A stretch of DNA of 64,000 bases, taken from positions 248,001-312,000 of the forward strand of contig JBBELK010001231.1 of the NCBI GenBank assembly GCA_037783545.1. Reading direction: 5' to 3'. The position numbers were made by a program, and so were the translations under genes. This document shows, piece by piece, positions 12,646-23,346 of this stretch (positions within the stretch are counted from its first letter, which is position 1; every line of letters begins with the position of its first letter). This DNA comes from Henricia sp. BOLD:AAB3569 (lineage: Eukaryota > Echinodermata > Asteroidea > Spinulosida > Echinasteridae). The notes under the pieces were generated by a model that searched no databases, had not been told where the DNA came from, and saw only the letters and a list, made by a program, of their open reading frames with translations.

Positions 12646-13738
12646 TCTCCACGTCCTACCCTAACTCTCTGTGGCTCCTGTCTTCTTCTATTTGTGTTCA
12701 GCACAGCAGAATGTTTCCCCCTGTCACCGGCCACGTTAGTTTCGCACTCTAGCGCCCTCCAGATTTAATTTCCTGCACAGGGTAACAGTATTGACTTTAA
12801 TTTGTACATATTTTGTTTTATGTTTTCACGTTGGCATCACATACTCTCTACGCACACTTCTTTCAAACCCTTGATTTATGATTTAATCCAGGGGCGGTAT
12901 TCAATTTGTCACTGGTGTTTTTTAACTTAAAGGAGCGTGATCAGATTTTTCCAGAAAAATGGATTTCGGTTTAACCTTACAATCATATAAAATACCTTCC
13001 CAAAATACTATCCATGGGAAGAAAACAGGAAATTTTCAATCTCCAATTTGGATGCAAGTGGAAGTAAAAAGGTTGGTGTAATTACTGTACTGTTTTATGG
13101 AATGAGGTAATTTTGTTTACAAAACATTGGTGGTTTTGTGACTATCCTTGAAAATATATGGATTGAAAGTGCAAAATTTCAAAATGTAAACAAAAATGTT
13201 ATCTGGACACGCTCCTTTAAACGGAAGGGAAGCGGTTTTCCTAAAATATCAATTCTTGATGAGAACAGAAGTTTATTGAATACAGAGAACATGTGGATAA
13301 CAAGGCACTGATCAACAAATCACTTTGGAATTGCTTTCAAGAATGTTCCGCTTCAGTGATTATTGTCCAGGTCCAAGTGGACCCGTTTTCTTGGTCCTGT
13401 TTGAACAAAATAATTCCCACTGCACTGAAATGTGACATTTCCTTTTTTGGGAGAACTCTGCAGTTGAGGGCTCTCAGAAAACTCATTTTCTTAGGTTTTC
13501 AACCTGATTATTATACCTACGTGAGATGAGCTGACCTCTGGAGCTGCACGTCTCCCAAACAGCTTACCGGAGCTCAGGGAGGCACTTCAGGCAAAGTGGC
13601 GCACCCTGCCTCAGCATCTCTTGCAGAGGCTGGTGCAGTCAGCCTTGCCACATAAGGTGCTCGTACTTTATACTGACCAATTAAATTAAATCTCTCAGCA
13701 TCCTCGATCTTTCGGTCAGAATATAGTTTGTGACATGC

Positions 13739-14673
13739 TTCTTGAAGAAACTGGGCCGAGTTTTTGCAACCTGAACCATAACTAAAAATCAGCAGCGAAT
13801 GCAGGCTCATTAAAATGTGAACATACAATGGAAATTCCTGGCGGTACTCGCCTGAAGACAAAATAAGTATTTTTCTTCAGTAAAATGTTGACTTGATCTA
13901 AGTTTTAATTTGAATACAAGTATTTTGGAATTTGCGGCCAGCCTACATGGAACTACTGTACCCTCAGAGAAGGTACTACAGTCCACTGTGGAGTAACTGC
14001 ATCCTCCAATACACTCCAGCTGGAGGATTTTAGAGTGTGTGGCTGGCCTGCATTGAACTACCCTCGGAGAGCAAGGGTTATTTAAATGGCTGAACCGCAC
14101 ATTGTTTTTTCTTCTTCGTGTTTGATAAGTGGTTTTAAATTCGTTTAGTAAAAGCAGTTGGACAAAAAGTACCAATACAATCAATTTTGTTTGGTAAAGT
14201 CACTTAACCTACTTTTTTGTGCCCTTGCATTGTTAGGATATTTTGTCCGAAGTTAGTTTTGTACTCTGTGTTGAAGTAGAGTACTAAAGTGAAAGTGTTG
14301 CCAAGGTTTACTGGGTCTGCACTAAAACCAGTGAACTATTTCCCTGCATTTTACCAATGGACGTTTATGATTACCAGTAAATATTTAGACTTTAGTGGTC
14401 TATTCTTTTACCAAACACTTGGTCAATTCTGTGCAAAAGTAATTTCTTTACCAGAAAGTCAACCCATGTTTGAAATATGCAAATTTTAATTGCAATATCG
14501 ATCATTCATAAAGATCTTTATATTTAAAAAGTGATAATATAAGGATGGCACAGAAGTACGTATGTTGTTCTATGGTAACAGAATTATACTTTTGTGCGGA
14601 ATTGCCCACTTGTATTTTTGTAATTGTGAAATATTAAAGTCGAAGCTTAAAGTACGATTTAAGCAAGTTTAAC
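13739..14673. other. no gene seen; possible distal IMPDH 3' UTR
   Basis: Unique sequence after the duplication. ATTAAA near 14,632 could be a weak poly(A) signal on +. The minus-strand frame of 124 codons at 13,810-14,184 shows no domain. Confidence 0.4.
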
Positions 14674-15244
14674 TATAGACCATTCCGGTAACTATGGAAA
14701 CCTTCCCTGTATGTCCGCCATAGCTGGGACGCGGCCAGTGCAGGAACTACATATGCATTATATGATGATGCTGAGCCGTTAAAATATGTCGTCACTTCGA
14801 ACAATATGCGCATTTATTGTAAGGGTGGATTCACACTGAGCCTGTCGCTTTGAGAAAAGTGATGTGGAGGGAATTTTAGGTGAAACTGAATTATAAAAAC
14901 ACTTTCCGTCCAAGCTAATTCTGTGGAAGGAATTTGGGGTGAAACAACGGAAAACCACAAAATTAGCTTGGACATGTTGGACGGAAAGTGTTTTCATAAT
15001 TCAGTGACTTTCAGTGCATCATTTCACTCAAAATTCCTTCCGCACCGCTTTTTCTCAAAGGGACGCGAGTGGCAATTACTTGCAAATAGGCTGTGTGAAT
15101 CTGTGTGTGCCAAGAGCGCGCTGCACGCGTCATGGATGCGCAGTGTTCGATTTAACAACAAAACGCTCAGTCAATGCACTGGAAAAAGCTGCGTCCCATC
15201 TCTGGCGGACGTTTACAGGGAAGGAGTCCTTTGAATGGTCTATA
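14674..15244. mobile_element. MITE with TATAGACCATTC ends and nested palindrome
   Basis: The left end TATAGACCATTCCGGTAACT with CCTTCCCTGTATGTCCGCCA is mirrored at the right (GGCGGACGTTTACAGGGAAG, then GAATGGTCTATA). Inside, 14,845-15,065 is a second imperfect palindrome around CACTTTCCGTCCAAGCTAA. The element at 54,173-54,461 has related ends (CCGGTAACT, CCGCCATAGCTGG) and is a diverged relative. Confidence 0.75.
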
Positions 15245-15781
15245 CATGTAGTTCAACTTGAATCCTTCCAACGACCGACTGCAGTTAGTGCTCGAACTGG
15301 ATCACAGTTAAATCCATTGTCATGTTTTGATGTGAAGGAAATGGAATTTAATTTCTCCATACACAGTGTGGAATGCATTCTTGACTTGTGCAAGTTTGGT
15401 TAATATTGTGTTTTTGCTGTAGTTTCAGTACTTGTTGAGGAACATTCACATGTGAAACACATGCTGCTCCTATTTATAGTATTGTGCATTGTTTTGTTTC
15501 AGTATGTACATGTACATAAAGAATATAGACTAAATACCTGTAGTTGTAACTTCTATTTTGAACACTCAAGTGTAAAATGTTTTTGGCCATGTACCGTAAT
15601 TAATTTTATTCTTAAATTCTATGGTATTGAAGTGTTTTGCCTGGAGGCCTTCAAGGCTGATTTCAGTTATGCACTTTTAAAAGGCTATTCCCATGTGACA
15701 TTTAAATTGGTCAACAATGTACATGTAAGCACAAACATGCATGTCCTCAAGCAACAAAGAAACTGCTCTACAAGATTGCAG
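15245..15781. other. no gene seen
   Basis: Unique AT-rich sequence. The 149-codon open frame at 15,452-15,901 has no recognisable domain and runs into the next MITE. Confidence 0.4.
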
Positions 15782-16032
15782 CTATTGACCCCTTTCGAAC
15801 ACGTGCGAATATGCCATTTTGGGAGTCAAATAATGCCGAGTCATTGTGGAAGCAATGTTGTGCGCGTTGTGTGTGTCTCTGGTTGGCGCAACGCGGTTTA
15901 GTTCACCAATGGGAGCCTCAGCATAGCGCGTTACGCGCGCTATGGACACACACAACGCGCACGCACATTACTTCCACAACGACGCGGCATTGTTTTACTC
16001 CAAAAATGACGTCATTGGCACGAGCTCAATAG
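15782..16032. mobile_element. palindromic MITE, family A copy 1
   Basis: About 250 bp, nearly a full palindrome. Left end TTGACCCCTTTCGAACACGT and GGAAGCAATG; right end GACGTCATTGGCACGAGCTC then AA, with TA on both outer sides. Mirrored GCGCGTTGTGTGTGTC/GACACACACAACGCGC arms meet around GCGCGTTACGCGCGC. Confidence 0.85.
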
Positions 16033-16042
16033 ATTCGATAGT

Positions 16043-16295
16043 CTATTGACCCCTTTCGAACACGTGCGAATATGCCATTTTGGGAGTCAAATAATGGCGA
16101 GTCATTGTGGAAGCAATGTGCGTGCGCGTTGTGTGTGTCTCTGGTGGGCGTAACGCGGTTTAGTTCACCAATGGGAGCCTCAGCATAGCGCGTTTACGCG
16201 CGCTATGGACACACACAACGTGCACGCACATTGCTTCCACAACGACGCGGCATTGTTTTACTCCCAAAATGACGTCATTGGCACGAGCTCAATAG
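16043..16295. mobile_element. palindromic MITE, family A copy 2
   Basis: Same structure and outer TA dinucleotides as copy 1, in the same orientation and 10 bp downstream of it. The two copies differ by several substitutions, so they could be separate insertions or an old tandem duplication. Confidence 0.85.
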
Positions 16296-16990
16296 ATCCT
16301 ATTTACGCATTAAAACGGTTCAATCGGGCATCCTAAATCAGTTCTACAGAGTCGAAACTGCTGATTGGAAAGGTGCCAGACTATGCATTCCAATCCTTGT
16401 TTTTCAGAGCAAGATTTAGAACACAAATAACTGGCACTTTTCCAATCCGCCGTTTGTATTCACAATGGGGGAACATATTGTGTTGCATATGAAAGTTTGC
16501 CATTCCGAAACTTCAAAGCAAACTGTCGTGACCCACCATTTAATGTGCATTTTTGTTCGGGTAAACTGTACCTTTAACACTTTATTTGTGGTGCACATTA
16601 TGGTACCGGTACTAGTGGTGTATACCAACAGATTTAGAAGGGAAATTAGAGCGGCCTTTTACTTTGTTTTTTGTGTGAAAAATCATGCACCATAAAATCC
16701 CAGGAAGGTTGTGGGCAATGTGAAATAGCTACACTATGTACTTGTGTTTTGACAATGTTTTTGTGTTGTGTTGATTTATGAACAATTTATGTGGATTGAA
16801 AATCTGCAATGTATTGATAGTACTGAAAAGGGATGATGCAGAGTGAACACATTATCGATATTATTGAATCATTGTAATTGTCACATGAATAATAAACCAT
16901 TACATGTATACCTGCAGGGTATTATGTTAATGACCTCACTGAGTACCATATAGCAATTTGTCTCATCAATATTTATAAAATGGTGGGTTC
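16296..16990. other. no gene seen
   Basis: Unique sequence with short frames only. AATAAA at 16,891-16,896 is a possible poly(A) signal on + but no transcript end is otherwise supported. Confidence 0.4.
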
Positions 16991-17105
16991 GCACTATGAG
17001 CAACTAACAATATAAATTGGGCACAGACCAAAAAATGGAAATTGGGCACAGACCATTGTTATTAACAATGGTGTGTGCCCAATTTCCATCGTTAGTTGCT
17101 CAGTG
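16991..17105. repeat. imperfect hairpin
   Basis: ATGAGCAACTAAC and TGGAAATTGGGCAC on the left are mirrored by GTGCCCAATTTCCATCGTTA and GTTGCTC on the right, with TTGTTATTAACAA at the centre. It resembles a short foldback element. Confidence 0.7.
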
Positions 17106-17182
17106 TCCATGGCCCTACAGCGGGCGACTAATTTACATGAATTAAGGAATTATTGTGTTGGTCTAAACGATGTTTAATGCAA

Positions 17183-17377
17183 GCAATTTTGCCCATTCAC
17201 GACGCGGTATGCTGTATATACTTAGTGCGCGAGGAAATGCACTCAACTCGGTGGTCGAGTGGCTAAGATGTCTGCCTGGTGAGTAGGAGGTCGTTGGTCC
17301 GAGTCCTGCCTGAGCACGCTAAGAGATTTGGCGTGTTCTTGGGAAATGCACACCGCGTCGTGAATGGGCAAAATTAC
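17183..17377 (+). mobile_element. tRNA-SINE bounded by inverted repeats
   Basis: The tRNA-like head (CTCGGTGGTCGAGTGGCTAA, GGTCCGAGTCCTGCC) and GAGCACGCTAAG body are bounded by TTTTGCCCATTCACGACGCG on the left and CGCGTCGTGAATGGGCAAAA on the right, a perfect 20-bp inverted repeat. The copy at 55,243-55,513 has the same layout with different end sequence. Confidence 0.75.
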
Positions 17378-18590
17378 TTCAATTTAGTATTTGTAACAAT
17401 TAATTTTACTCTGCATTTTCCCCTTTATTACATTCAAGCATTTTTTTTGGTGGACTTTTAGTTCATGTATGGTCAATATAAATTGTGGAATTGGTCTACA
17501 GACCAAGCTGAAACATGTTCTGACATTGTTGGTGAGCTTTATTGTACTTAAACAGCTAGAATCCCCCCTTCCACGTTTTTTTAGTTTTTCTGTTTATCAT
17601 GGAGGTGTATGTGTCTACAACACCATCACAACTTGTTTTTCACAAAAAATCGACAGACTTTTGCTTAAAACGTAAAGCAGTTCCGACCCTCTTCACCCAA
17701 ATTCTGAAACGCTCGAGGTCACTCGGCTTGTTTATCAACAGGGTGTTGACGTCATCCTGAGAAACATACAAAACGGTCTGTGCAGTATTGAATGGAAAAT
17801 ACACGAAGTGAATGTTTATCATGCCTATTTTGTCCTTGTAATTCAAAATACAAACGTGAAAAACACTTCATGTAATATGACAGCAATCTACTATTACCTG
17901 TTTTGTGAAAAAAACGATGAAATTGTGGCTCACAGTGACTCTCTTTTGAAGTAAATACTGGTGCATTGCGACGGGTGGTTTTGTCACGGAACGACCGGCA
18001 TTCACAGCGGTCTGTACGGTCCACTGCGGCGTAGTTTCCATGTGTTTGGACATCGGCCGTACAAGTTATAGAATGTACAAGTATTTGAACGACGAGATCG
18101 GGCGAGATGTGCTCATCTTGGAGCACTTTTGAGATGAGATCTTTTACGCTGTTGAGCTTGGACATTAATGCGAATCTCATTGTGCTTCTTGGCTTTCACG
18201 AGAAGTCGACGACTTCATCTAGTGCAACCATAACAGCGCGGCTATTGTGGAGAGCAGGCCCACAACCAGCAATGACATTTACGGCTCTATCTGCAGTATT
18301 TGTTATACAGCCTGGCTCTGTTATCACTATCATGCTCGAGGTGGTAGTCAAGGCCGTGCTGCGAATCTCGCTGAGGCAAAAGCTTGACCTCCCACATCGG
18401 CCTGTTCTAGCTGGGTATATATTGATTCCGCAGGCGGTGCTGTTGGCAGCTTAGGCATTTTCCCAAATCTCAAGAACTACAGTAATGGACTTGCGGTGAT
18501 TCCTCACAGTCGTACCGTTTTCGTCTAGTGCAACCATAACAGCGCGGCTATTGTGGAGAGCAAGCCCAAATCATTTATTTTATTTTTTAT
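17378..18590. other. no gene seen; short direct repeat
   Basis: TAGTGCAACCATAACAGCGC and the following GGCTATTGTGGAGAGCA occur at 18,220 and again at 18,529, a direct repeat of about 40 bp. Several 60-140 codon frames on both strands show no domain. Confidence 0.4.
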
Positions 18591-18594
18591 TTTA

Positions 18595-18780
18595 TTTATT
18601 TACCACATCCAACAGCGGAGAGACCGCCAATTACAGGAATGGGAGCAAGGGTGGATGAGTGCCTTGCTCAAGAGCACAGGTGCCACAACCCGTTGCGGCC
18701 CGGAATCGAATCTACATTCTAGTACTAGCACAGGAATTACTTAAGTTCGACGCACTAGACCGCTCGGCCATAACACCCCA
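18595..18780 (-). mobile_element. tRNA-derived SINE, minus strand
   Basis: The reverse complement begins GTTATGGCCGAGCGGTCTAG (A box), has GATTCGATTCCGG (B box), then GTGCTCTTGAGCAAGGCACT, the conserved tail motif shared with the copies at 41.5 and 61.0 kb. The body runs into AT-rich sequence at its low-coordinate end. Confidence 0.8.
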
Positions 18781-18818
18781 CATGTGCCCTGTCTCCAGTT
18801 TTTTTGTACATAGTGTAC

Positions 18819-19054
18819 TGTAGCGTTCTTGCCGTGCGCGGGTCTCGAACACAATACTCGGAGTCGGACAAAGACCGCAAACTCGCTTTCTGACTTGACT
18901 TTTGACGAGCCTTTATTCATCACCTCTTCGCGCTTACAACACCAGAACGTAGACTATGCGTTTCCCGGCGGACGTGTCCCAATCCTCCGGCAGAAGGCAG
19001 CCACACCGTAGTCGTGCTGGCGCCCTCTGCCGGCCGATTGGCACAATCGTTACA
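18819..19054 (-). mobile_element. LTR of a Ty3/gypsy-like retrotransposon
   Basis: A 236-bp block with TGTAGCG and CGTTACA ends; read on the minus strand it runs TGTAACG...CGCTACA and carries AATAAAGGCTCGTC as a likely poly(A) signal. On the minus strand it is preceded by the purine run CGGAGGGGGCA, a plausible polypurine tract, which makes it the 3' LTR of the minus-strand element. No partner LTR was found in the window. Confidence 0.65.
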
Positions 19055-19195
19055 TGCCCCCTCCGAGGACCCTGCTGTCCCCACAACAGGCAGCGAACGA
19101 CCGTGACGGCATCCGCCAGGGAAAGGTTTTCTTTGTAACAACAACTACAAACAAAAATGTTCAGTCTGTCAGTCTATTGCTCCCTCCAGGGCTGG

Positions 19196-19914
19196 CTATA
19201 GGCAGCGGCATCTGTTGTACGGAAGTCTGTCAGCTGTTCCCAAGGTCTGCTTCACTTGAAGGACACTTGTTGTGGTCACCACCCAACGGGATCCATCTGG
19301 AAAGATGATCTGGGCACCTCGTGGAATGCTAGCTCGCAGCTCATATTCAAGTGGTATGGGTAATGCAGGGGGGGATGTCTCAGTTGGAGTACTGCCTTCT
19401 GCCCATACCAGGGGAGGGCTCCGTCTGAAGTCATGAGTCCCCGGCCTGGCTAGACTGGTGGGACGATGCCTGCGCTTCTCCTGGGTGTTCCAGGGGTGCC
19501 GCAGTACTCCGGTGGTGTCCCCACTGGCTGAGCTGTCCCACGAAGGCTTAGTCGCAGCATCGTGTCTAACGCAGCCTTCGGGTTCCAACGCTGGTAGTGA
19601 TGGGGAAGGCGGCCGATCCGAGTGGACCGCGCCTCCTTCCCTCTGTTGACTTGGAGATTGGGGACCGTGTAGTGGTGGTGACGGGGATGGCGGCCTATCC
19701 GAGCGGACAGAGCCTCCTCCCCTGTGCTGGCTTGGAGATCGGGAATCGTGAAGTGGGGATGCCGGGGAAGGCGGCCGATCCGAGTGGACCGAGCCTCCTG
19801 CTCTGCATCCTGAGATATCAGGGAATTTTCACTCTGCAAAGCGGCGTAACAATACCCTGAGGAAATACACGCAAATCTGTGGAGTGAGCCGGCTGTTGTC
19901 TTGAGCCAACTCAC
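19196..19914 (-). pseudogene. retrotransposon internal region, unassigned frames
   Basis: Two overlapping minus-strand frames (19,450-19,914 and 19,196-19,588) lie directly upstream of the polypurine tract and LTR. Within them LQASTGEEALSARIGRHPRH-type segments recur three times, reflecting an internal 80-90 bp DNA repeat (ACGGGGATGGCGGCC type on +). No protease, reverse transcriptase or integrase motif is visible. Likely decayed 3' coding or untranslated DNA of the element. Confidence 0.4.
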
Positions 19915-20290
19915 GCCCGAGTCATTTTGATGTAATTAAATGAAATTAGTCATGTTTTGGTTAAAATTCCAAATATCTATATTTTCTAGAAATTTGTTTG
20001 AGTTTTTGTTCTTTGTCACGTTAATCATATCGATAATTCCTGCAACATTTGTGTCTACTACGCATTTAAAAAAAAAAATAATCAGAGGGATGCGGAACGA
20101 GTAACATGATGTCCTGTTCAATAGAAATAGCGACCAATCGGCGAGCGCGTTAAATCGGACAGCTGGAAGTTGGCACTGGTGACAAGGTGGATCGTGGAAA
20201 CACCGAACGCCACATATAACAAGCCTCATGATTGGTCTAGAGAGGCGACAAGATTTCTGTCGCTAGTCCCACCGCGAAATGGGGCCTTTT
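19915..20290. other. no gene seen
   Basis: AT-rich stretch between the LTR-proximal region and the zinc-knuckle ORF. No motif recognised. Confidence 0.4.
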
Positions 20291-20800
20291 TCAACAGGGC
20301 CACTGTACGCAGGAGTTAGGGAGTGCGTTAAAGGGGCACTGTTGCAAGAGGATGCCTGCTCTGATGCATCCCATGAACTCCACGGAGTGGTCGCAGTGCT
20401 GCAGGTGGAGGTCCCTTGTGTCCGGTCGGCAGAATGCAACGCCACATCCATGGAGGCAAGGGTGGTCCCGCTCCGGGTGTAGAATCAGGCAAGCTGTCCT
20501 CAAGTGTCGCCTCAAGTTGCCGGATCTGGCGAAATCCCTCCCACAATGCATGCAGGTGACATGTCTCTTCCTTTTCCTGCCCCGCTTAAGTCCCATTTGT
20601 CCCGTCACAGCTCCAACTAGAGCCGTCTTCTGTTGTGTTCCTTGTGCTGCTTTTGAACGCTGGTCCTTCTTGCGCCTCCTATATGGACAATCCCGCCAAA
20701 AATGACCAAGCTCATGGCAACAAAAACACTCTTTCGATCGGTCAGATGACCCAAGCACACAACCGACACTCTTGCTGCTCGACCTTGCGTCTCTACCCCC
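20291..20800 (-). CDS. CCHC zinc knuckle plus C2H2-like fingers (retrotransposon-type)
   Basis: The minus-strand open frame reaches back to 21,031, but its N-terminal part is minisatellite. The informative part has CFCCHELGHFWRDCP, a perfect CX2CX4HX4C knuckle of the retroviral/retrotransposon nucleocapsid type, then a basic RRRKKDQRSK stretch. It continues into TCMHCGRDFARSGNLRRHLR and a second CLHGCGVAFCR...LHLQHCDH segment, both resembling C2H2/C2HC fingers. Gag knuckles followed by C2H2-type fingers in one frame are unusual. It lies between gag (23.3-24.0 kb) and the LTR in the same orientation, so it may be the gag end of that element or a separate captured sequence. The stop at 20,291 is intact; no genuine start can be assigned. 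Confidence 0.55.
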   Translation of the reverse strand, partial: GGRDARSSSKSVGCVLGSSDRSKECFCCHELGHFWRDCPYRRRKKDQRSKAAQGTQQKTALVGAVTGQMGLKRGRKRKRHVTCMHCGRDFARSGNLRRHLRTACLILHPERDHPCLHGCGVAFCRPDTRDLHLQHCDHSVEFMGCIRAGILLQQCPFNALPNSCVQWPC

Positions 20801-20839
20801 TTTCCCAGATAGCCACAACCAGTGGCATACGAGCGGCGA

Positions 20840-21290
20840 CGAGTGCCACCCGTGACCGACAGTGGCCCGACAGTGGCCCACTGTTACAGTCGAGAGCAAC
20901 GAGTGCCACCTGTGGCCAACATTGGCCCGACGGTGGCCCACTGTTACGCTCCAGCACACGATGAGTGCCACCCGTGACCAACAGTGGCCCGACAGTGGCC
21001 CAGTGTTACAGTCGAGCGCAACAAGTGCCACCTGTGGCCAACATTAGCCCGACGGTGGCCCACTGCTACGCTCCGATCCAGCACACGATGAGTGCCACCT
21101 GTGGCCAACATTGGCCCGACGGTGGCCCACTGTTACGCTCCAGCACACGATGAATGCCACCCGTGACCGACAGTGGCCCGATGGTGGCCGATTGTTACGC
21201 TCCAGCACACGATGAGTGCCATCACCCGTGGCCGACAGTGGCCCACTGTTACAGTCGAGAGCAACAAGTGCCACCTGTGAAATCAGCACG
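20840..21290. repeat. about 60-bp minisatellite, 8 units
   Basis: GAGTGCCACCCGTGACC or GAGTGCCACCTGTGGCC recurs at about 20,843, 20,900, 20,963, 21,024, 21,090, 21,152, 21,214 and 21,268, with CAGTGGCCCACTGTTAC between. The two unit subtypes partly alternate. The array gives long but meaningless frames on both strands. Confidence 0.88.
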
Positions 21291-21299
21291 TACGGCAGC

Positions 21300-22685
21300 A
21301 GGGCCTAGTGTACCGGGACACTTTAAGGGCACACCTAAAACTTAATTACGCTACAACTGGTCAACGGAATGACCAATGGAGTTCATGCTCATAAGACAAA
21401 TGATACCTCCTTACCAGGCACACGATCTATCAAAGTTTCGTCAAAAACGGCCGGAGCGTTCTTGAGTTATTAACGATTTCAAAAACGTGTACAATAGGTA
21501 GGAGGGATCCACCCGAGAAAAAAACACAAGTACGAACTCCCATAGCTTTACGATGGTAAACGGTTTGGGCCATAACTCAACAACGCAAACTCCGATAAAC
21601 TTGTCCTTTTCACATCTTGTGTAGAATGTCGAGAGCTATGGGGGGGGGCGGGGTTACGGCCATCGCCCCCCAAAACAGTGTTTGTGATATAACTGGTCGT
21701 CGGAGCGTCCGATTGCAACGACACTCGCACGACAGGTGTGCACCCTCTCGGCACAACATGTGTCCAAGTTTGGATGCAATCGGCGCAAGGGTTCTCTGGT
21801 TATAGCTAAAATTGTGAAAAACACCTGGGTCTGGTAAAACTGCCGTAATTAGATGATGTAAGGTTTCAGAATAGTGACATTTTGATAGACGTTATGAGCG
21901 CAAATAGAATGCCAAACAACAGAGGGCGCCCTTCAAAATCACTAAAACGTCCGTAACTGACCCATCCCTTGTCCGATCGAGCTCATATTTCGGAAATGAA
22001 TTCCTTAGGGCCACGCACCTCATCCTGATTTTGTTTCGGCCGAAACCGAGGCTTTCGACATTTTTCGAAAAACGACAAAAACGGCATTAGCCTTTTTGAA
22101 GTATGGCGGACACAATAGGAGGGCGCACTTTGCAGTGGGTATAAAATCGACTAAAATGCAAAATAACTCAGTTTTTCACTTTACACTTATTAATTTTATT
22201 GATAATTCTGTCTATGTATTATAATTACAACATGTAAATCAAGTTTTTGGAAAGAAATACAATTGAGATTGCGCCCTCTCCTTTTGTTCCGCCATACTTC
22301 TAAAAGGCTAATGGTGGTACCCCTACCATTCACTACACGCTATTTAGCTCGGAAAATAAATAATCTGTGCACATTTTCGGACGTAACCGGAGAACCCGAT
22401 GTCAGTGCGCGTCCAAACTGGTACCATTCGATTCGTCTCGCGACGCCCGTTCCAACATTACCATCGGCGGTCCGGTCACTTTTTGGGAACACATTTCGGA
22501 CATAACTGGACAACCAAATTTGTGGTCGTGCCCATAGTGGTATTTTTGAACTCGCCTGACCACTCCGCGTCCGATAATACCAAACTTGGCAAATTTTCAG
22601 GTAAGCGATTAGTTGATATGTAATTACGCATTGAAAATATTCCGATTACGTCATTGATTCCGATTACGTCATTGATTACATCACA
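21300..22685. other. no gene seen
   Basis: Unique sequence between two minisatellites. GATTCCGATTACGTCATT is repeated twice at its right edge (22,640-22,675). No reverse transcriptase or other retrotransposon pol motif is visible on either strand, so the element lacks pol here. Confidence 0.4.
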
Positions 22686-22689
22686 ATTG

Positions 22690-23345
22690 CGTCGGTTAAT
22701 TGGCCTCTGTTGACCCGCCAGTGGGACGCTGGTTTGCCACTGTTGGCCCGCCAGTGAGCCGCTGTTAACCCGCCAGCGGGCCGCTGGTTTGCCACTGTTG
22801 GCCCGCCAGTGGGTAGCTGATTTGCCAGCCAGTGGGCCGCTGGTTTGCTACTGTTGACCCGCCAGTGGGTCGCTGGTTTGCCACTGTCGATCCGCCAGTG
22901 GGCCGCTGGTTGCCCTCTGTTGACCCACCATACAGTGGGCCGATGGTTTGCCACTGTTGATGCGCCACTGTTGATCCGCCTGTGGGCCGCTGGTTTTCCA
23001 CTGTTGACCCGCCTGTGGGCCGCTGGTTTGCCACTGTTGACCCGCCTGTGGGCCGCTGGTTTGCCACTGTTGATCCACCAGTGGGCCGATGGTTGCTCTC
23101 TATTTACCCGCCAGTGTGCCACTGTTGACCCGCCAGTGGGCCGCTGGTTTGCCACTGTTGATCCACCAGTGGGCCGATGGTTGCCCTCTATTTACCCGCC
23201 AGTGTGCCACTGTTGACCCGCCAGTGGGCCGCTGGTTTGCCACTGTTGACCCGCCAGCGGGCCGCTGGTTTACCGATGAGCAAAAACACTAGTGGGCCAC
23301 CAACTATGTCCAACAGTGGGCCACCAATAACTGTACTAGTGGGTC
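22690..23345. repeat. 33-bp minisatellite, about 19 units
   Basis: Tandem units of the form GACCCGCCAGTGGGCCGCTG then GTTTGCCACTGTT, with variants (GATCCACC, GGTTGCCCTCT). Because 33 is a multiple of three the array stays open in several frames, including an 11-residue repeat (VNSGKPAAHRR type) on the minus strand. It abuts the gag fragment. Confidence 0.92.
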
Positions 23346-23346
23346 A

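Larger units (their letters stand above)
10827..13738. repeat. tandem duplication, unit 2 (2,912 bp)
   Basis: Second copy of 7,915-10,826. It ends GTGACATGC at 13,738, the same sequence that precedes its own start. It contains second copies of the split SINE, hairpin MITE (10,864-11,214), Tc1 relics, IMPDH exons 4 and 5, and the small MITE. Confidence 0.93.

Noticed and set aside
22676-23155. 159-codon repetitive protein on the minus strand
   Set aside because: It is the translation of a 33-bp minisatellite; other frames of the same DNA are open too.
22690-23345. CRISPR-like array
   Set aside because: The units are contiguous tandem repeats without unique spacers, in a eukaryotic context.
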